A stretch of 64,000 bases of DNA from Cordylochernes scorpioides (GCA_030710605.1 CP092874.1:39035063-39099062), one strand, 5' to 3'. Counted from the stretch's first letter, positions 23,291-35,362 are shown. Numbers and translations are program-made. The notes: a model not told the origin generated them from the letters alone.

Positions 23291-23965
23291 AAAAACTCTT
23301 GAAAAATAAAAATTTCTTTCAAAAATATTATATTTTTGTGAAGACTCTATCCATAATTTATGTGGAGTTATTAAAGAGTTAGGAAAAAGGTAAGAATATT
23401 AAACACAGAGTATATCAAAATATTTTTGTTTATCTAATTTTAATGTAACGACCGCCATCTTAAAGCAGTTCGGATGATAAGAATAACCCATTAACTTGCA
23501 GCAGATAAAATTTAAAACTTTGAATATTTTAAATTTAATCGCATAACCAGCTTTAATTTCTAATATATTGTGCTTTTTTCATGCATAAAATATTTTGATA
23601 ATGTAATTTGTATCAAATAATTTTCTTTTTCATTCATTATAAACTTTTTACTTTTATATTTATTTTGCGGTTGAATAATTTTAAAGTTATTATGTGGAAG
23701 AATATTTGCTGGTAATTCCGAAATGTCATTTGCTTTTTAATACGAAATATTTTGATTTTAAAATAAATTAAATAGCACGAATAATTAGACAAATAATTTT
23801 GCAACCATTTCACCAATTTATTTTCTATTTTAGGCCCAAAATGACAAAATAATAATTTATATGATTATTATCATAATAGAATTATTTTCAAGTATGATAT
23901 TCTGAATACAAAATCCATTAATCTATATTCTTAAATATCTTTTTACGTAAACCATAATAGATATT
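23291..23965. other. AT-rich stretch without a recognised gene
   Basis: No supported coding frame, RNA gene or repeat boundary. Confidence 0.45.
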
Positions 23966-24092
23966 GACATTATGTGGCGCTGAGTTTGTTGTTGACACAC
24001 ATTAATATGTTATAATACTTGGAAAAAAGTTGGCGTTCAGCCAACTGAAATATTGGAAAAATAAATTATATTTTGATCCAATATATGCCTTT
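23966..24092 (+). repeat. Dispersed repeat R2 with GTTGGCGTTCAGCCAAC hairpin
   Basis: Runs from GACATTATGTGGCGCTGAGT through TTGGCGTTCAGCCAACTGAA to CCAATATATGCCTTTTT. Copies lie at about 32955-33070 (minus), 35363-35500 (minus) and 63798-63925 (plus). The stem GTTGGC/GCCAAC is followed by TGAAA in each. Confidence 0.75.
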
Positions 24093-24587
24093 TTAATTTA
24101 ATATAAATTATATTATAATGTATTTAATTAGGCAAGTAAAACTTAACGATAATATAAAATATTTTATTTATGAGTCTTCACATAAAATCTCAAAAGGAAA
24201 TCTCTAAATCAATTTACAAAAAAAGAAGAAGCTACTCTAGATGTTTCTGAATCATCATTAAGAGCAACAGATTATTAAAAACAAATAAATAATTGAGTTA
24301 TGAAAAAAAAATTAAATGTTACAATATATTCTTTTTTTTTCTAATATTGAGGAAAAGCCACGAAAAATGTGATATATTTTGCAAAATAAGTTCAATTGCG
24401 CGCAAAGTAAATTTCAGATACATTTTCAACCCCACAAACTGAGATATAGAATTAATATGTACAATATATTTCTTTAATATGCGATATTTTTATATAAAAT
24501 AATTGTTTATAAAAGTGGCTAGGCCATATCTATGGCCAAAATATAGATGGAAATTTTACCGGGAGAATATTGAATTATAAAAATGAA

Positions 24588-24860
24588 AGTCGACTCTCCC
24601 TTCAAAATAGACGCTAAAAACTAGACCCGTTTACCAGCCAAACAACTCTTTGCTAGATTGTGAAGATTTCATTTGATCCCTTACGGATCTCATGGAATAA
24701 AGCCCGCCCAGGACTGATGAAGACCATTACTCCGAAATCATGGTCTCCAGGTAGGCGTTTCTAAGTTGGCCAAAACTGGTGCTGTGGCTTTGTCCCCGAG
24801 GCCGCTAGATAGCACCTAGTTTTTAGCGCCTATTTTGTCGAGTGAAGAACCTTTATTCAT
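24588..24860. mobile_element. TIR element with CTAGTTTTTAGCGCC ends
   Basis: The left end CTTCAAAATAGACGCTAAAA then ACTAG is mirrored at the right by CTAGTTTTTAGCGCCTATTT then TGTCGAGTGAAG. The interior contains GGACTGATGAAGACCATTAC then TCCGAAATCATGGTCTCC. A diverged inverted relative lies at 43853-44125 and another related block at about 44865-45075. Confidence 0.65.
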
Positions 24861-24993
24861 ATAGAATTTTCATTCCTGAAAAGTTTTCACCTATAAATTA
24901 TATATGTTATATTAAAATATTCTTTTATTTAAATTATATTTCATAGATTCAAATACTCTGTTAAATCGACCGCCAGAAGCCGCGCTTTCCCTT

Positions 24994-26274
24994 TACCAGG
25001 TCTATTAGTATGAAACGCGAAAATGGGCGCCAGAGGCCGCTGTGCAACTTTATTTGAGCCGACGGTGGCGCTGTTGTAGGGGTTTTGTTCTTTGACTCAC
25101 GTGGCATCAGCATGCGTGCAGTTTTAGAAAAATTCAAATCGTGAAAAATTTCTGGAGCCTGTGGAAAATGGCGATTTCCGAGCCAAAAAGTGCCCATTTG
25201 CGGAAAGTTTTGTTGTTCGCCTTCAACTGGAAGAAAGGTGCCACTGAAGCCCACCGAATGCTCGAGGAAGTTTACAGCGACCATGCTCTGAGCAAATCGC
25301 AGTGTTACAGGTGGTTTAAAAAATTCCAAAGTGGCGATTTGAACTTGATAATAAACCACATGGAAAACCGCCCCAAAAGTTCGAGGACGCTGAACTGCAA
25401 GCTTTGTTGGATGAGGACAGTACCCAAATGCAGGAGAAACTCGCAAAACAGCTCCAGGTGTCTCAAGGTGCTGTTTCTCTACGTTTAAACAGCCTCGGAA
25501 TGACCCAAAAGCTTTCCAGATGGGTCCCCCACGAGTTGAGCGAAAGGCAGCAATAACGGCGTCTGGTAACCTGCGAAGGGCTGCTCGCCAGGCATGAAAA
25601 GAAGTCATTTTTGCACCGAATCGTAACTTCTGATGAGAAATGGATCCACTTCAGCAATCCTACGCGCCAAAGGTCGTGGGGCCTGCCCGGCCAATTTCCA
25701 AAACAGACGCCTAGGCCCAATCGCTTCGAAAAAAAGGCAATGCTTTGCATATGGTGGGACCAGACCGGCGTAGTATATTTCGAGCTCCTGAAACCTGGCA
25801 AAATAGTCAATACTAGTCGCTACGAACAACAAATGCACAGTTTGAGAGAGGCGTTGAATGAAAAAAGACCGGAATGGCGTGAAAAGCGCAACAAGCTGAT
25901 ACTGCAGCATGACAACGCTCCAGCCCACAACGCTACGGTGGTCAAAAACACCATAAAAGACTTGGGCTGGGAACTAACCCCACCCGCCGTACTCACCAGA
26001 CTTAGCCCGTCGAACTACCACCTTTTCACATCTTTAGGACACGCCCTAAAAAAACAGGAATTTTCGAACTCAGACATACTCCGAAAATGACTTGTTGACT
26101 GGTTCGACTCAAAAGGAATAGAAATTTTCAGACAAGGAATTCGAAAATTGCCTGAAAAGTGGTTCGAGTGTATAGCTAATCAGGGCAATTACTTTGAATA
26201 AAATATCTTTTGTTGTATGGAATTGGTGAACTTTTTAATTCACTGAAAATTTTCGCGTTTCATACTAATAGACC
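24994..26274 (+). mobile_element. mariner element, sister of the 20.2-kb copy, right TIR clipped
   Basis: The left TIR TACCAGGTCTATTAGTATGA is intact. The right TIR ends ...CATACTAATAGACC and then runs into GTACGCC, so about 5 terminal bases are missing. It sits inside a GC-rich block (24965-24993 and 26275-26580). Confidence 0.9.
25168..26201 (+). pseudogene. mariner transposase, frameshifted, third catalytic Asp lost
   Basis: Met at 25168 (MAISEPKSAHLRK), stop TAA at 26199-26201. HTH region HALSKSQCYRWFKKFQSGDL is followed by frame loss, then TSDEKWIHF (first Asp kept), CIWWDQTGVVYFELL and QHDNAPAHNATVV (second Asp kept). The PPYSPDLAPS stretch is read out of frame between two compensating indels, and the third catalytic position is Asn (SPSNYHLF). 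The defects differ from those of the 20.2-kb copy, so each copy decayed after transposition. Confidence 0.9.
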
Positions 26275-26580
26275 GTACGCCAAGGTCCTCTCTGCCGACC
26301 ACGAGGCAAGATCAATGTCTTGCCCAACTGCCAGAGCTAGAGCTGCAAAGTTCTAGTCCTCCCGCCCTCTTCCTGCCTCCTGACCTCCGCGGACCCAATC
26401 CGGCCTAACCTGCCTCTTCCCTGACGGAGATCCTGTCCCTAGCCTCCCCAGCCTGGTCATAGTGGTTTGTATATATTCCGCTTTACGTGGCCATTGGGGC
26501 TCAAAAATCATTTTATTTTGGTTAGCAGCCCCATAAATAAAGATATTTCCGTTTTCCGATGACCGGCTCAAACCTTTTGT
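26275..26580. other. GC-rich block around the mariner insertion, unassigned
   Basis: Clearly richer in C+G than its surroundings (CTGACCTCCGCGGACCCAAT and onward). With 24965-24993 it may be the element into which the mariner jumped. No frame I trust. Confidence 0.35.
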
Positions 26581-27784
26581 AAATTATGTAAATAAGCCTT
26601 TCATTTTTTTTTTATTCTTACGCCTTAAGTCAGGCATTACTTTTCTCAATTTATGTTTTTTTTTCATAAGCTGATTTAAAGCTAATTCTAATATATCTAA
26701 GCTATTTTTATCATTCTGTTCATGACTGCATAACAATAGCAAAACAATATCACATACTCATAGATTCCAAGATCAAGCAAATGACCAATAATTCCTCTAC
26801 AAGCAATTAATCTCTCAACAGCAGAAATTATTTTTATATAATATATATAGTGTACCTTTTTGCGATAGGGTGATATTTATATACAATAAGTAGCATTAAA
26901 TTTACTAATTCAAAGGTTTTCCAGAAATTTTCGCCTAAAAGTAAAATAATAGATTTATTCAGAAGGCGCATACTGTTATTATTTACATCAATTATATGCA
27001 TGATATAATATTCACGTTATTAATGTATATAGACACACACACCACATACATTATATGAAAAGAAAAATTTACAAATTATATATAACCCCCACGTTCCATT
27101 CTGCTAGCATGCTAATAATAATTCTGGTCAAAAGTCAAAAACCATTAAATATACATAGAATAAAATAATATATTATTATATGGGGTCACTATTATTTAGC
27201 TTATATATCGATATTAGTTATATGAATAAATTGAGATATTAGATAAAAAATATATCAAAAGAAACAGAAGAACATTTCTGTACAAATAAATATATAGTCA
27301 ATAGATTCTATATACCGACCAACCGATCGTTTTAAGAAGTCGGCTGCGTACCCATCATCCATCGCTCTATTTTTTCACCAAAAGATCAAAGGCCATTTGT
27401 CTTTGTCTTCGTGTCGTTGACCTTCAAGAAGATCCGTTATGTTCTTTTGTGCCATTCTCGTCTGCTCTTATTTCCTCGCTAATTGCCCTCTCTCTCTCTC
27501 TTTGTGGATCGCCGCTACTCTAAAATTTATCGTCTGATTGCCGTGTTGTCGAGTAAATGTTTTTATTTTGTCGTCTTCTTTTATAAATATCGTTTGGTTT
27601 TGTTATCTTCTTTTTTAAAATTATTTAATTATAATATTTATTGCTTTTCTCTTTCTCCATACGGTCTTTTTTAAATAAAGAATTATACAATTTTGTATTG
27701 TCTTATTATATACATATTTTGTTTGGCATTGAAATATATTTTTGTTATATAATTATTTTATTTTATTCTTTTTATGTAAAAATA
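26581..27784. other. AT-rich stretch without a recognised gene
   Basis: Only low-complexity short frames, with no RNA gene or clear repeat. Confidence 0.45.
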
Positions 27785-28407
27785 TAAATATATATGGTAA
27801 TTTAAACCAACAACCCCATATTGTGCATATAACTTATAATAAGATTGTCATGTTGTATATAGAAACACATCTATAAATAATTATGCGCATGATTAATCTG
27901 TGTCATTGCATCGCCATATGTAATGTAATTTGTACAAAGTGGATAAATAAATAAACTCTGTAATAGATTTAAGAGTTGATCTAAGCAAGAGATGGAAGTC
28001 ACAAACTTTCCCACAAACAAGACCACCCACACTGGTCACACCTGGACATGCAAGGCCCCTTTTTCTCAGGAAACGCCCCTGGCGCATAAGGCCCCGTCTT
28101 TAACCTATAAATACAGTCCCTTCACAGTGACTTCACAGTTCAGTTGAGTTTAGTTCACCCTTAGTGCAAGCCGCGTCGGTCGTATGTTATGTCGATCTCA
28201 TCCAACATGTAGTTAGGAAGAACTCGTCTATCTCCATCTTTCGCTCCTGGCTCAACTTTTATCTGTTACGGAACTTTCTTAGTGCAATTGTGTCTTCGTT
28301 TTTTGTGGGGACATCCCAAACTTTCCACTCTGCCTCGACCACGACTGCCTGTATTTTGTGAGAACTTTTAAAGGTCTTCCAAGGTGCAGAGAGGTACTGG
28401 AAAACTC
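27785..28407 (+). mobile_element. LTR-like dispersed repeat, plus copy
   Basis: Inverted relative of 11218-11895. It holds AATAAATAAATAAACTCTG near 27950 and a TATA-like CCTATAAATACAGTCCC near 28105, then TTCACAGTTCAGTTGAG. That promoter-like layout suits an LTR, but terminal TG/CA and TSD were not resolved. Confidence 0.55.
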
Positions 28408-28677
28408 TACACAAGGCTTACCAGAACTTCAACTATTATTTCATATATATATTGTGGGACTATATTTTGTTCTCCATATAAATAATATCTAATTAACCCA
28501 TGCAGAGCCGAAGATAAACAAAAGTGTAAAATACATTATGAATGTATTATACAAAATTGTAACTTTGCTCTGATGTTATTTGTGTTGAGGATGATTTCAT
28601 GTTTGTTTGTATATGAAGATATGTGTGGAAAATAATTTATAAATAGATAAATGTCCAGGTCTTGATATTAAAATAAA

Positions 28678-28953
28678 AAAATACATATCCTGACCACTAA
28701 CATGAGCATTTTAGATGGCAGAGCGCCATCTGGTGGAAATAAAAATAATTAAACGCTCATTTAAATTGGTCCCTGCATCATGCTGAAGAGAGCCAACAGC
28801 CCGAAACTCGTTCGTGGTTGGCTTTTCTTGATTTATTTGGGTCGGCCAAATATCAGGGAGCAAGATAAATCAACGTTTAGTTGATTTTTGTTCCACTAGA
28901 TGGCGCTCTGCCATCTAAAAAAGGCTCATGTGAGCGGTCAGGATATGCCTTTT
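28678..28953. mobile_element. Long-TIR element family R1, short copy
   Basis: ATACATATCCTGACCACTAA...GATGGCAGAGCGCCATCT at the left is mirrored by AGATGGCGCTCTGCCATCT...GAGCGGTCAGGATATGCC at the right. The interior retains TGCTGAAGAGAGCCAACAGC then CCGAAACTCG. About 276 bp, roughly half of the 19.05-kb copy. Confidence 0.8.
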
Positions 28954-29024
28954 ATTGTTTTTTATGAAGATAAGTCTCTACACAGAACTCTTTCTACAAA
29001 ACATGTAAAAGTAAAGGTACAAAC

Positions 29025-30415
29025 TGTATGAAAAATATCAGTAAAAAACAGTATGTAAAATATCAGTAAAATACAGTATGTAAAGGTATTAATACGAAAC
29101 ATTAGGTAAAAGTATAGGTACAAAACAGTATGTAACAATATCAGTACAAAACTTTATGTTACAACATCAGTACAAAACTGTATGTAACAACATCAATACA
29201 AAACTGTATGTAACAGCAACAGCACAAAACAGTATGTAACAGCAAAAGTACAAAACAGTATGTAATATCATCAGTACAAAACTGTATGTAACAGCAACAG
29301 CACAAAACAGTATGTAACAACATCAGTACAAAACTGTATGTAACAGCAAAAGTACAAAACAGTATGTAACATCATCAGTACAAAACTGTATGTAACAGCA
29401 AAAGTACAAAACAGTATGTAACATCATCAGTACAAAACTGTATGTAACAGCAACAGTACAAAACAGTATGTAACAGCAACAGTACAAAACAGTATGTAAC
29501 AATATCAGAACAAAACTGTATGTAACAGCAACAGTACAAAACAGTATGTAACAGCAACAGTACAAAACAGTATGTGACAAAATCAGTACAAAAATGTATG
29601 TAACAGCAAAAGTACAAAACAGTATGTAACATCATCAGTACAAAACTGTGTGTAACAGCAACAGCACAAAACAGTATGTAACAGCAACAGTACAAAACAA
29701 TATGTAAAAGCAACAGTACAAAACAGTATGTAACAACATCAGTACAAAACTGTATGTAACAACAAAAGTACAAAACAGTATGTAACATCATCAGTACAAA
29801 ACTGTGTGTAACAGCAACATTACAAAACTGTATGTAACAGCAACAATACAAAACAGTATGTAAAAACATCAGTACAAAACAGTATTTAACAACATCCGTA
29901 CAAAACAGAATGTAAAAACATCAGTACAAAACAGTATGTAACAACATCAGTACAAAACTCTATGTAACAACATCCGTACAAAAAAGTATGTAACATCATC
30001 AGTACAAAAAAGTATTTAACAACATCCGTACAAAACAGTATGTAACATCATCAGTACAAAACAGTATGTAAAAACATTAGTACAAAACAGTATGTAAAAA
30101 CATCAGTACAAAACAGTATGTAACAACATCAGTACAAAACTCTATGTAACAACATCCGTACAAAACAGTATGTAAAAACATCAGTACAAAACAGTATGTT
30201 AAAAACATCAGTACAAAACAGTATGTAACAACATCAGTACAAAACTGTATGTAAAAACATCAGTACAAAACAGTATGTAACAACATTAGTACAAAACTGT
30301 ATGTAAAAACATCAGTACAAAACAGTATGTAAAAACATCAGTACAAAACAGTATGTAAAAACATCAGTACAAAACAGTATGTAACAACATCAGTACAAAA
30401 CTGTATATAAATGTA
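29025..30415. repeat. 26-bp minisatellite, about 53 units
   Basis: The unit is AGTACAAAACWGTATGTAAC plus a variable 6-nt tail (AACATC, AGCAAC, AGCAAA, ATCATC). Tail types alternate in the 29.2-29.8 kb part and become mostly AACATC after 29.9 kb, which suggests local spread of variants. Long minus-strand frames here come from the repeat having no stops and are not treated as genes. Confidence 0.97.
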
Positions 30416-30639
30416 GTAATACGAAACCACATGTAAAAAGGTATATAGTTATACCATTCTAATTCCAGGAAATATGTAAGAATGTGGTTTAAAACAACTA
30501 TAAGTTAGAAAGTGTCACCCAAACGGTGTTGTGAAGTTTAAAATAAACAATTGAGAAAACCCTCTGTAAACCGTTGGCAGTAAAGTCACAGCATAAATGT
30601 CAAGTGTCGCCTAAATTACCTTTCTGTGAAATTAGCTAC

Positions 30640-30905
30640 GCTACGGTCCTCTTCTCCCTTATCATCATCAATTTTGGTGTTGTCAGAGGTACCTTTATTA
30701 ATAATATTTTATTTGAAATTGAAGTTATTTTAGACGCGTTTGTTTCTTTTTAAATTAAAAAATTATTCTAATGCCCTTGTTGCAAAGACAAATTAATTGA
30801 AATGCCTGGCTCATCACTGGTGAACCCTCCCAGCAGTTTCGCCAGTTTAATATACTATACCGCTATAATATTGAATTTTTCTGTTTTCCTTTTATACAAA
30901 TCTGA
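30640..30905 (-). repeat. Dispersed repeat R4, minus copy (partner 42340-42600)
   Basis: GCCTGGCTCATCACTGGTGA then ACCCTCCCAGC...GCCAGTTTAAT is the reverse complement of ATTAAACTGGCAAAACCGCT then GGGAGGGTTCACCACTGATG at about 42388. Flanking blocks (GGTACCT, GACGCGT) also pair between the copies. Non-coding. Confidence 0.7.
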
Positions 30906-31099
30906 ATCTCACCTCTTTGAAATGGCATTTTAAATGCCATTTGCTGAGTTAACATAGTAAAATAAAATAATTCATACTTATTTTTAAAAACTCATCATAA
31001 TGAATATCCTTCTATTATGATTTTTTAAAATATATCAATAAAAAACATACTCTCCCAATTTTTAAAAGATTCAAACTAAATTTCTATATATATGTTATG

Positions 31100-31443
31100 A
31101 ATATCCTGTCGACTAAATTGTTATGAATTATTTTGTTTTGTTGTTGAAAAAGATATGAATTGAAGGTGCAGTCGTGAAAAAGAAAAGATAATTATTTTAC
31201 CCATCAAGTAGATTTTATTTTCAATTACTTGAAGGAAATTACACATAAAATTATTTTTCACAGTAATATAGAATTTATTGAAAGAATTTTTATATTCGTG
31301 AATTTAAAATAGGTAGATTAACTATACATATTTACAACAACATTCAAGCTTATATCTTCTAAATCTATGGTCAAAAATGTAGAACAGTCAATGAATGAAA
31401 ATAAAATATATGTTTTAAAAAATGAAATATTTGCATTTTAGAT

Positions 31444-31448
<5 letters not shown>
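31100..31448 (+). repeat. Dispersed repeat R3 (GGTGCAGTCGTG), copy 1 of a direct pair
   Basis: TATGTTATGAATAT...GAAGGTGCAGTCGTG...TCAATTACTTGAAGGAAATT...GTAGAACAGTCAATGAATGA recurs at 31645-31995 in the same orientation. Non-coding. Confidence 0.8.

Positions 31449-31538
<90 letters not shown>
31447..31538. repeat. (TA)n microsatellite, about 90 bp
   Basis: Uninterrupted TA repeat between the two R3 copies, followed by the R1-family fragment ATGGCGCTCTGCCATCT. Confidence 0.99.
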
Positions 31539-31542
<4 letters not shown>

Positions 31543-31644
31543 GCTCTGCCATCTGTAAAGCACATGTGCTCCTGGTTAGAATATGGTTTATTTTTAATAT
31601 ATATTCAATTAAATCCAATATATGCCTTTTTATTATCTATATGT

Positions 31645-31995
31645 ATATATGTTATGAATATAATGTTTTGTTATTGAAAAGATAGAGAATTGAAGGTGCA
31701 GTCGTGATAATAGGAAATATAATTATTTACTTATCAAGTAGTTTTTATTTTCAATTACTTGAAGGAAATTACACATAAAATATTTTTCACAATTATATAG
31801 AATTTACAAAAAATCATATATTAGTAAATTAAAAAATATGTAACTTTAACTATACATATTTACAACAATATCAAAGTGGTATATTCTAAAAAAATATGGT
31901 CAAAAAATGTAGAACAGTCAATGAATGAAAATAAAATGTTTTCTTAAAAAAAAAAAGAAATATTTGCATTTTTAGAATATATATATATATAATAT
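31645..31995 (+). repeat. Dispersed repeat R3, copy 2 of a direct pair
   Basis: Matches 31100-31448 with point differences and ends in another short (AT)n. A third copy lies at 35595-35990. Confidence 0.8.
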
Positions 31996-32954
31996 ATATA
32001 TAGTTTTTTATTTTATAAAATTCGAGAAAAACTGAAAATTTAAAAACAACAATTTGTATTCAGCAACACTGTATTTTCAGATAATTATTCACAGATCAGA
32101 CGATACTTAGAAGATTTATCTGTGATCCGCCATTTTATTACCGTCAATAAAAACCAAGTGATATCAATTCGATCCATCTCAATAAGGTAATTTACCTCCA
32201 TAAAAAAAAGGAAGGATTATGCTGAAGATTCATTAAATTTTCTGGAGGAAATTTTATGCATTACTTCAATTTCCTTTATGCATCTAGGGGCCATAAACCA
32301 CCAAGGAGTGGGTTCTCCAATTGGAGAGCCATAAAAATCTTTGGTGGCGCCATCCCATCGTAAATTGATATTCCTATGGCTTTCCATAACATCTCCCATT
32401 ACATGTTTGTTGTTGATCTGCTTAACTTTCATCTTTTGGCATGGATTTATACACGTTTTTAAACTACTTACAGAAATCTTTTTAAAAGGTATATATCTTT
32501 TATCATGAATTTCAAAATGTATAAAAATTGTTTAAAATATATAGAATTTCAAAAGCGTGTTGTATTTTATGTAGATTATTGATTATATATTTTATTTTGT
32601 TTTGAAAATAGATCAAATCCATACTTAAAAATCATTAGATATTAAAAAGGCATGTATTGAATTGAATAAAAATATTAGTAAATAAATATTTTCAATTTTA
32701 TTCTGTGTATGAAAAGGTATTGCATTAATTTTGTCGTATTCATTTGATTTTTTATCCCTTGTAAACCTTAGATTAAATTGATTATAACAATAAAATGGAT
32801 ATTTGACTTTCATAAAATCTTTATTTTGATATTTTATTGAGAGTATTTGTTAATATTTTCATAATTTTATCGGATATATATGTAGGCTTCTAGAAAATTG
32901 GCATCTTAATTTACATTTAGTCTCATTTATACTTTTAATATATTTACATATATT
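31996..32954. other. AT-rich stretch without a recognised gene
   Basis: One 71-codon minus-strand frame (32217-32432) with ordinary composition could be chance. It shows no domain I recognise. Confidence 0.4.
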
Positions 32955-33070
32955 ATATAATAAAAAGGCATATTTTGGATTTAATAAAAGATTTATTTGC
33001 CAATATTTCGGTTGGCTGAACGCCAAACCTTTCTCAAGGCATTACATTTTTGTATAAACAGAAGGTCTAC
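32955..33070 (-). repeat. Dispersed repeat R2, minus copy
   Basis: AAAAAGGCATATTTTGGATT...CAATATTTCGGTTGGCTGAA then CGCCAAACC is the reverse complement of the R2 unit. Here the post-hairpin sequence reads CCGAAAT on the minus strand. Confidence 0.75.
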
Positions 33071-33198
33071 ATATATCTCCTTTTACTAACATATTTAACC
33101 ATTTCTTTCCAACATACACACATCGTACATAGTTTTAATTCTAAATGCGACTTCATTACTTTTATTATTTCATCTATTAGATCAAATTTCCGCTATTA

Positions 33199-33418
33199 CA
33201 CTCATAGATAAAACAAGGAAGTTGAAAATCTTTGATATCGCTGGTCGTCTATTTTTTTTTTTTTTTCGAAGGAGACAGACAATTTTGTTCACACTTGTTT
33301 ATTTCTTGTTTCTTCAATAAAGGTCACTGTGTATCAAATATCTTTCAGAGTTATTGTCTGAATCCCGATATATATATATGCAAACAGTACAACTTAAGTT
33401 TTTTGCCTATGTGAATGT
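33199..33418. mobile_element. MITE family copy 2 (Tc1-like TIR)
   Basis: Left end TA|CACTCATAGATAAAAC, right end GTACAACTTAAGTTTTTTGC then CTATGTG. Interior TTCAATAAAGGTCACTGT and TTATTGTCTGAATC are shared with the 44.6-kb copy and, inverted, with the 8.4-kb copy. Confidence 0.75.
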
Positions 33419-34569
33419 AAATCATATAAATTAATAAAATCTTTTATATAAAGAGCAATTAACTTTAAAATAGTAAATAATAAGTTTTAAATTAAATTGT
33501 AAAGAACATATTTAATACATAATTTAAAATATTTTAAAAGCATGCACACATAAATTATATTATTAAACTTCTATTATTATATACTTTCGAATGTGATTTA
33601 TAAATCATTTTGTTTAAAGGTAGATTTTTATATTATATATATAATATATAAATGGCAATAAATATTTTTTAAATATGTTAATATATTTCTCTGAAGAAAT
33701 ATTTTCGATATTATTAGTGCAAAAATATTTATTTAAAATTGAATGCTCACAAATAAATAATTCTGTCTATTTAAATTCAGTCGTTTGGTTTTTATAAAAA
33801 TTTAAAAGAAGAAATAAATTGAATATTTTAAATCAAATACATTTAAAACGAGAACACAGCAAATGGGAAAACCACAATTGATAGAATATTTAGATTCTTT
33901 TATTTAAATTTAAAGTTTTTCTATTTTGCTTCTCGTATGTTTTAACAGAATATTTCGCTCTCAATAAAATGTAACGGCCTATAAAATGATCTTTTGCCTT
34001 TTAATAATGAAAGACTACAATAAAGTTATTTAATCAGAATTTTAATAAAATATAAACATATCTACTGTATATTTAAATGCTAAATTCAAACTCTAAAGAT
34101 ATATTTTATATTTTAAGTTTTTAATACTTCAATTGTGAAGCATTTTGAAATTCAATTTTTAAAAATGCTTTCCATATTTTTAGTACATATACATTTTTAT
34201 GGGATATGCGCTCACACATTGACTTTATTATATTTAACGTTTTTTTATACGTTCGTATTAAGAACAAATGTTTATATCAACTATAACACGGTATTATTAA
34301 TGTACCCCTCGTGTCTAGGAATTTGCAACACCAAGAATTACTGGGTGAAAAATATGCAAATTTTAGGGTAAGTTATCTCACAAAGTTATGTAAATGATGC
34401 AAATTGGGCAGCTATCTCGTGCATTTTGATTGAGATATAATAGAAGGAACTTTCAAATGTACTAATATTCGCACCTCTCTGTCTGAAAGGGAAAGTATTT
34501 GAAATTTTAGTTTTTTGACTCGGAGAAAGAGTTTAGTAGCCGAGAATGTCAGTCCACCGCCAGCCGAGG
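33419..34569. other. AT-rich stretch without a recognised gene
   Basis: A 78-codon plus-strand frame (34135-34371) is hydrophobic and AT-driven, with no recognisable domain, so I do not call it a gene. Confidence 0.45.
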
Positions 34570-34820
34570 CAGTTCCAGCAAACAGACGATTTAACAAGAA
34601 GTATGGTGATTGGACTCAGAAGGGCCGGTTGGTCTATACGTCAAACCTCTACGGATAGACACATCGACGCGACCACAATGCACAGGCTATGGCGAAAAGG
34701 GTGGGAACAAGGAAATGTGGCATGATTTAGAGGTGCTGGTATGGCCAGAGTGACGTCAGCACGCGTTAACCGACGCATACGTTGGATGGCGTTGGCGGCC
34801 CCACATAGATGGCGCGTTAT
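34570..34820 (+). pseudogene. Tc1-like transposase N-terminal fragment
   Basis: The plus-strand frame reads QFQQTDDLTRSMVIGLRRAG then WSIRQTS...TMHRLWRKGWEQGNV, a TGA at 34733-34735, then FRGAG...ARVTSARVNRRIRWMAL. This is the paired HTH and the R-R-I-R-x-M-A-L stretch typical of Tc1-family transposases. The TGA lies where the family often has Arg. The catalytic DDE part is absent. No TIRs were found around it. Confidence 0.75.
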
Positions 34821-34901
34821 ATCTTTATAATATGTATCATATTAAAAATTATTTTTAAAATAGTTACTTATATATATGAGAAAATAATTTTAAAAAATAA
34901 T

Positions 34902-35020
34902 AATAAAAAGGTCAGGTGTTGATATTAAAAATAATGAAGGCATATCCTGACCAAAGTACCTTTGCTTTTGGTCAGGATATGCCTTCATTATTTTTAATAT
35001 CAACACCTGACCTTTTTATT
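34902..35020. repeat. Near-perfect palindrome, 55-bp arms, 8-nt loop
   Basis: The left arm 34902-34956 (AATAAAAAGGTCAGGTGTTG...GGCATATCCTGACCAAAG) is mirrored by 34965-35020 with a single extra T. The inner end GGTCAGGATATGCC is the terminus of the R1 family, and GGTCAGGTGTTGATATTAAA is a second terminus type also seen at 18193 and 45925 (inverted). Confidence 0.95.
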
Positions 35021-35042
35021 TGTTTTTTTTTTAATATTGTTT

Positions 35043-35340
35043 TCTCATGTGTTAAGCGTATTTACGCAAGTTTGGCCTAAATACCCATTTCTTGGTTTTT
35101 CAAGAAGCCTCTGGGAACAAAAATATTTTTGGTCTCAGTGGTACAGCTTACTCCACGCTGACGTGCGCCAACAGCGCGAAACGCGTTCATGAATGGCTTT
35201 TCTTGATTTATCAAGAAATTGGGTTGGCCAAATATCACGGAGCAAGTTAAATAAACGTTTAATTTATTTTTTTCTCCACTAGATGGCGCTCTGCTATCTA
35301 AAAAGCAGATGTGCTTTTAGTCAGGATATGCTTTCATTAT
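35043..35340 (+). mobile_element. Long-TIR family R1, copy lacking its left arm
   Basis: GCGTATTTACGCAAGTTTGG...GCGCCAACAGCGCGAAACGC...ACTAGATGGCGCTCTGCTAT...GTCAGGATATGC follows the right two thirds of the 19.05-kb copy. The palindrome at 34902 occupies the place of the missing left arm. Confidence 0.75.
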
Positions 35341-35362
35341 TTTTAATATATATATTTTTTAA

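Noticed and set aside
24961..25608. 215-codon frame on the minus strand
   Set aside because: It is antisense to the plus-strand mariner transposase. The same antisense frame recurs over the 20.2-kb copy.
29323..29869. Long minus-strand frames rich in Cys, Leu, Tyr (HTVLYCCCYIQF type)
   Set aside because: Translation of the 26-bp minisatellite. The period is not a multiple of 3, and openness comes from unit composition.
29025..30415. CRISPR-like array
   Set aside because: Units are tandem with no unique spacers, in eukaryotic DNA. It is a minisatellite.
31415..31685. IYIYIY frames on both strands
   Set aside because: Translation of (TA)n.
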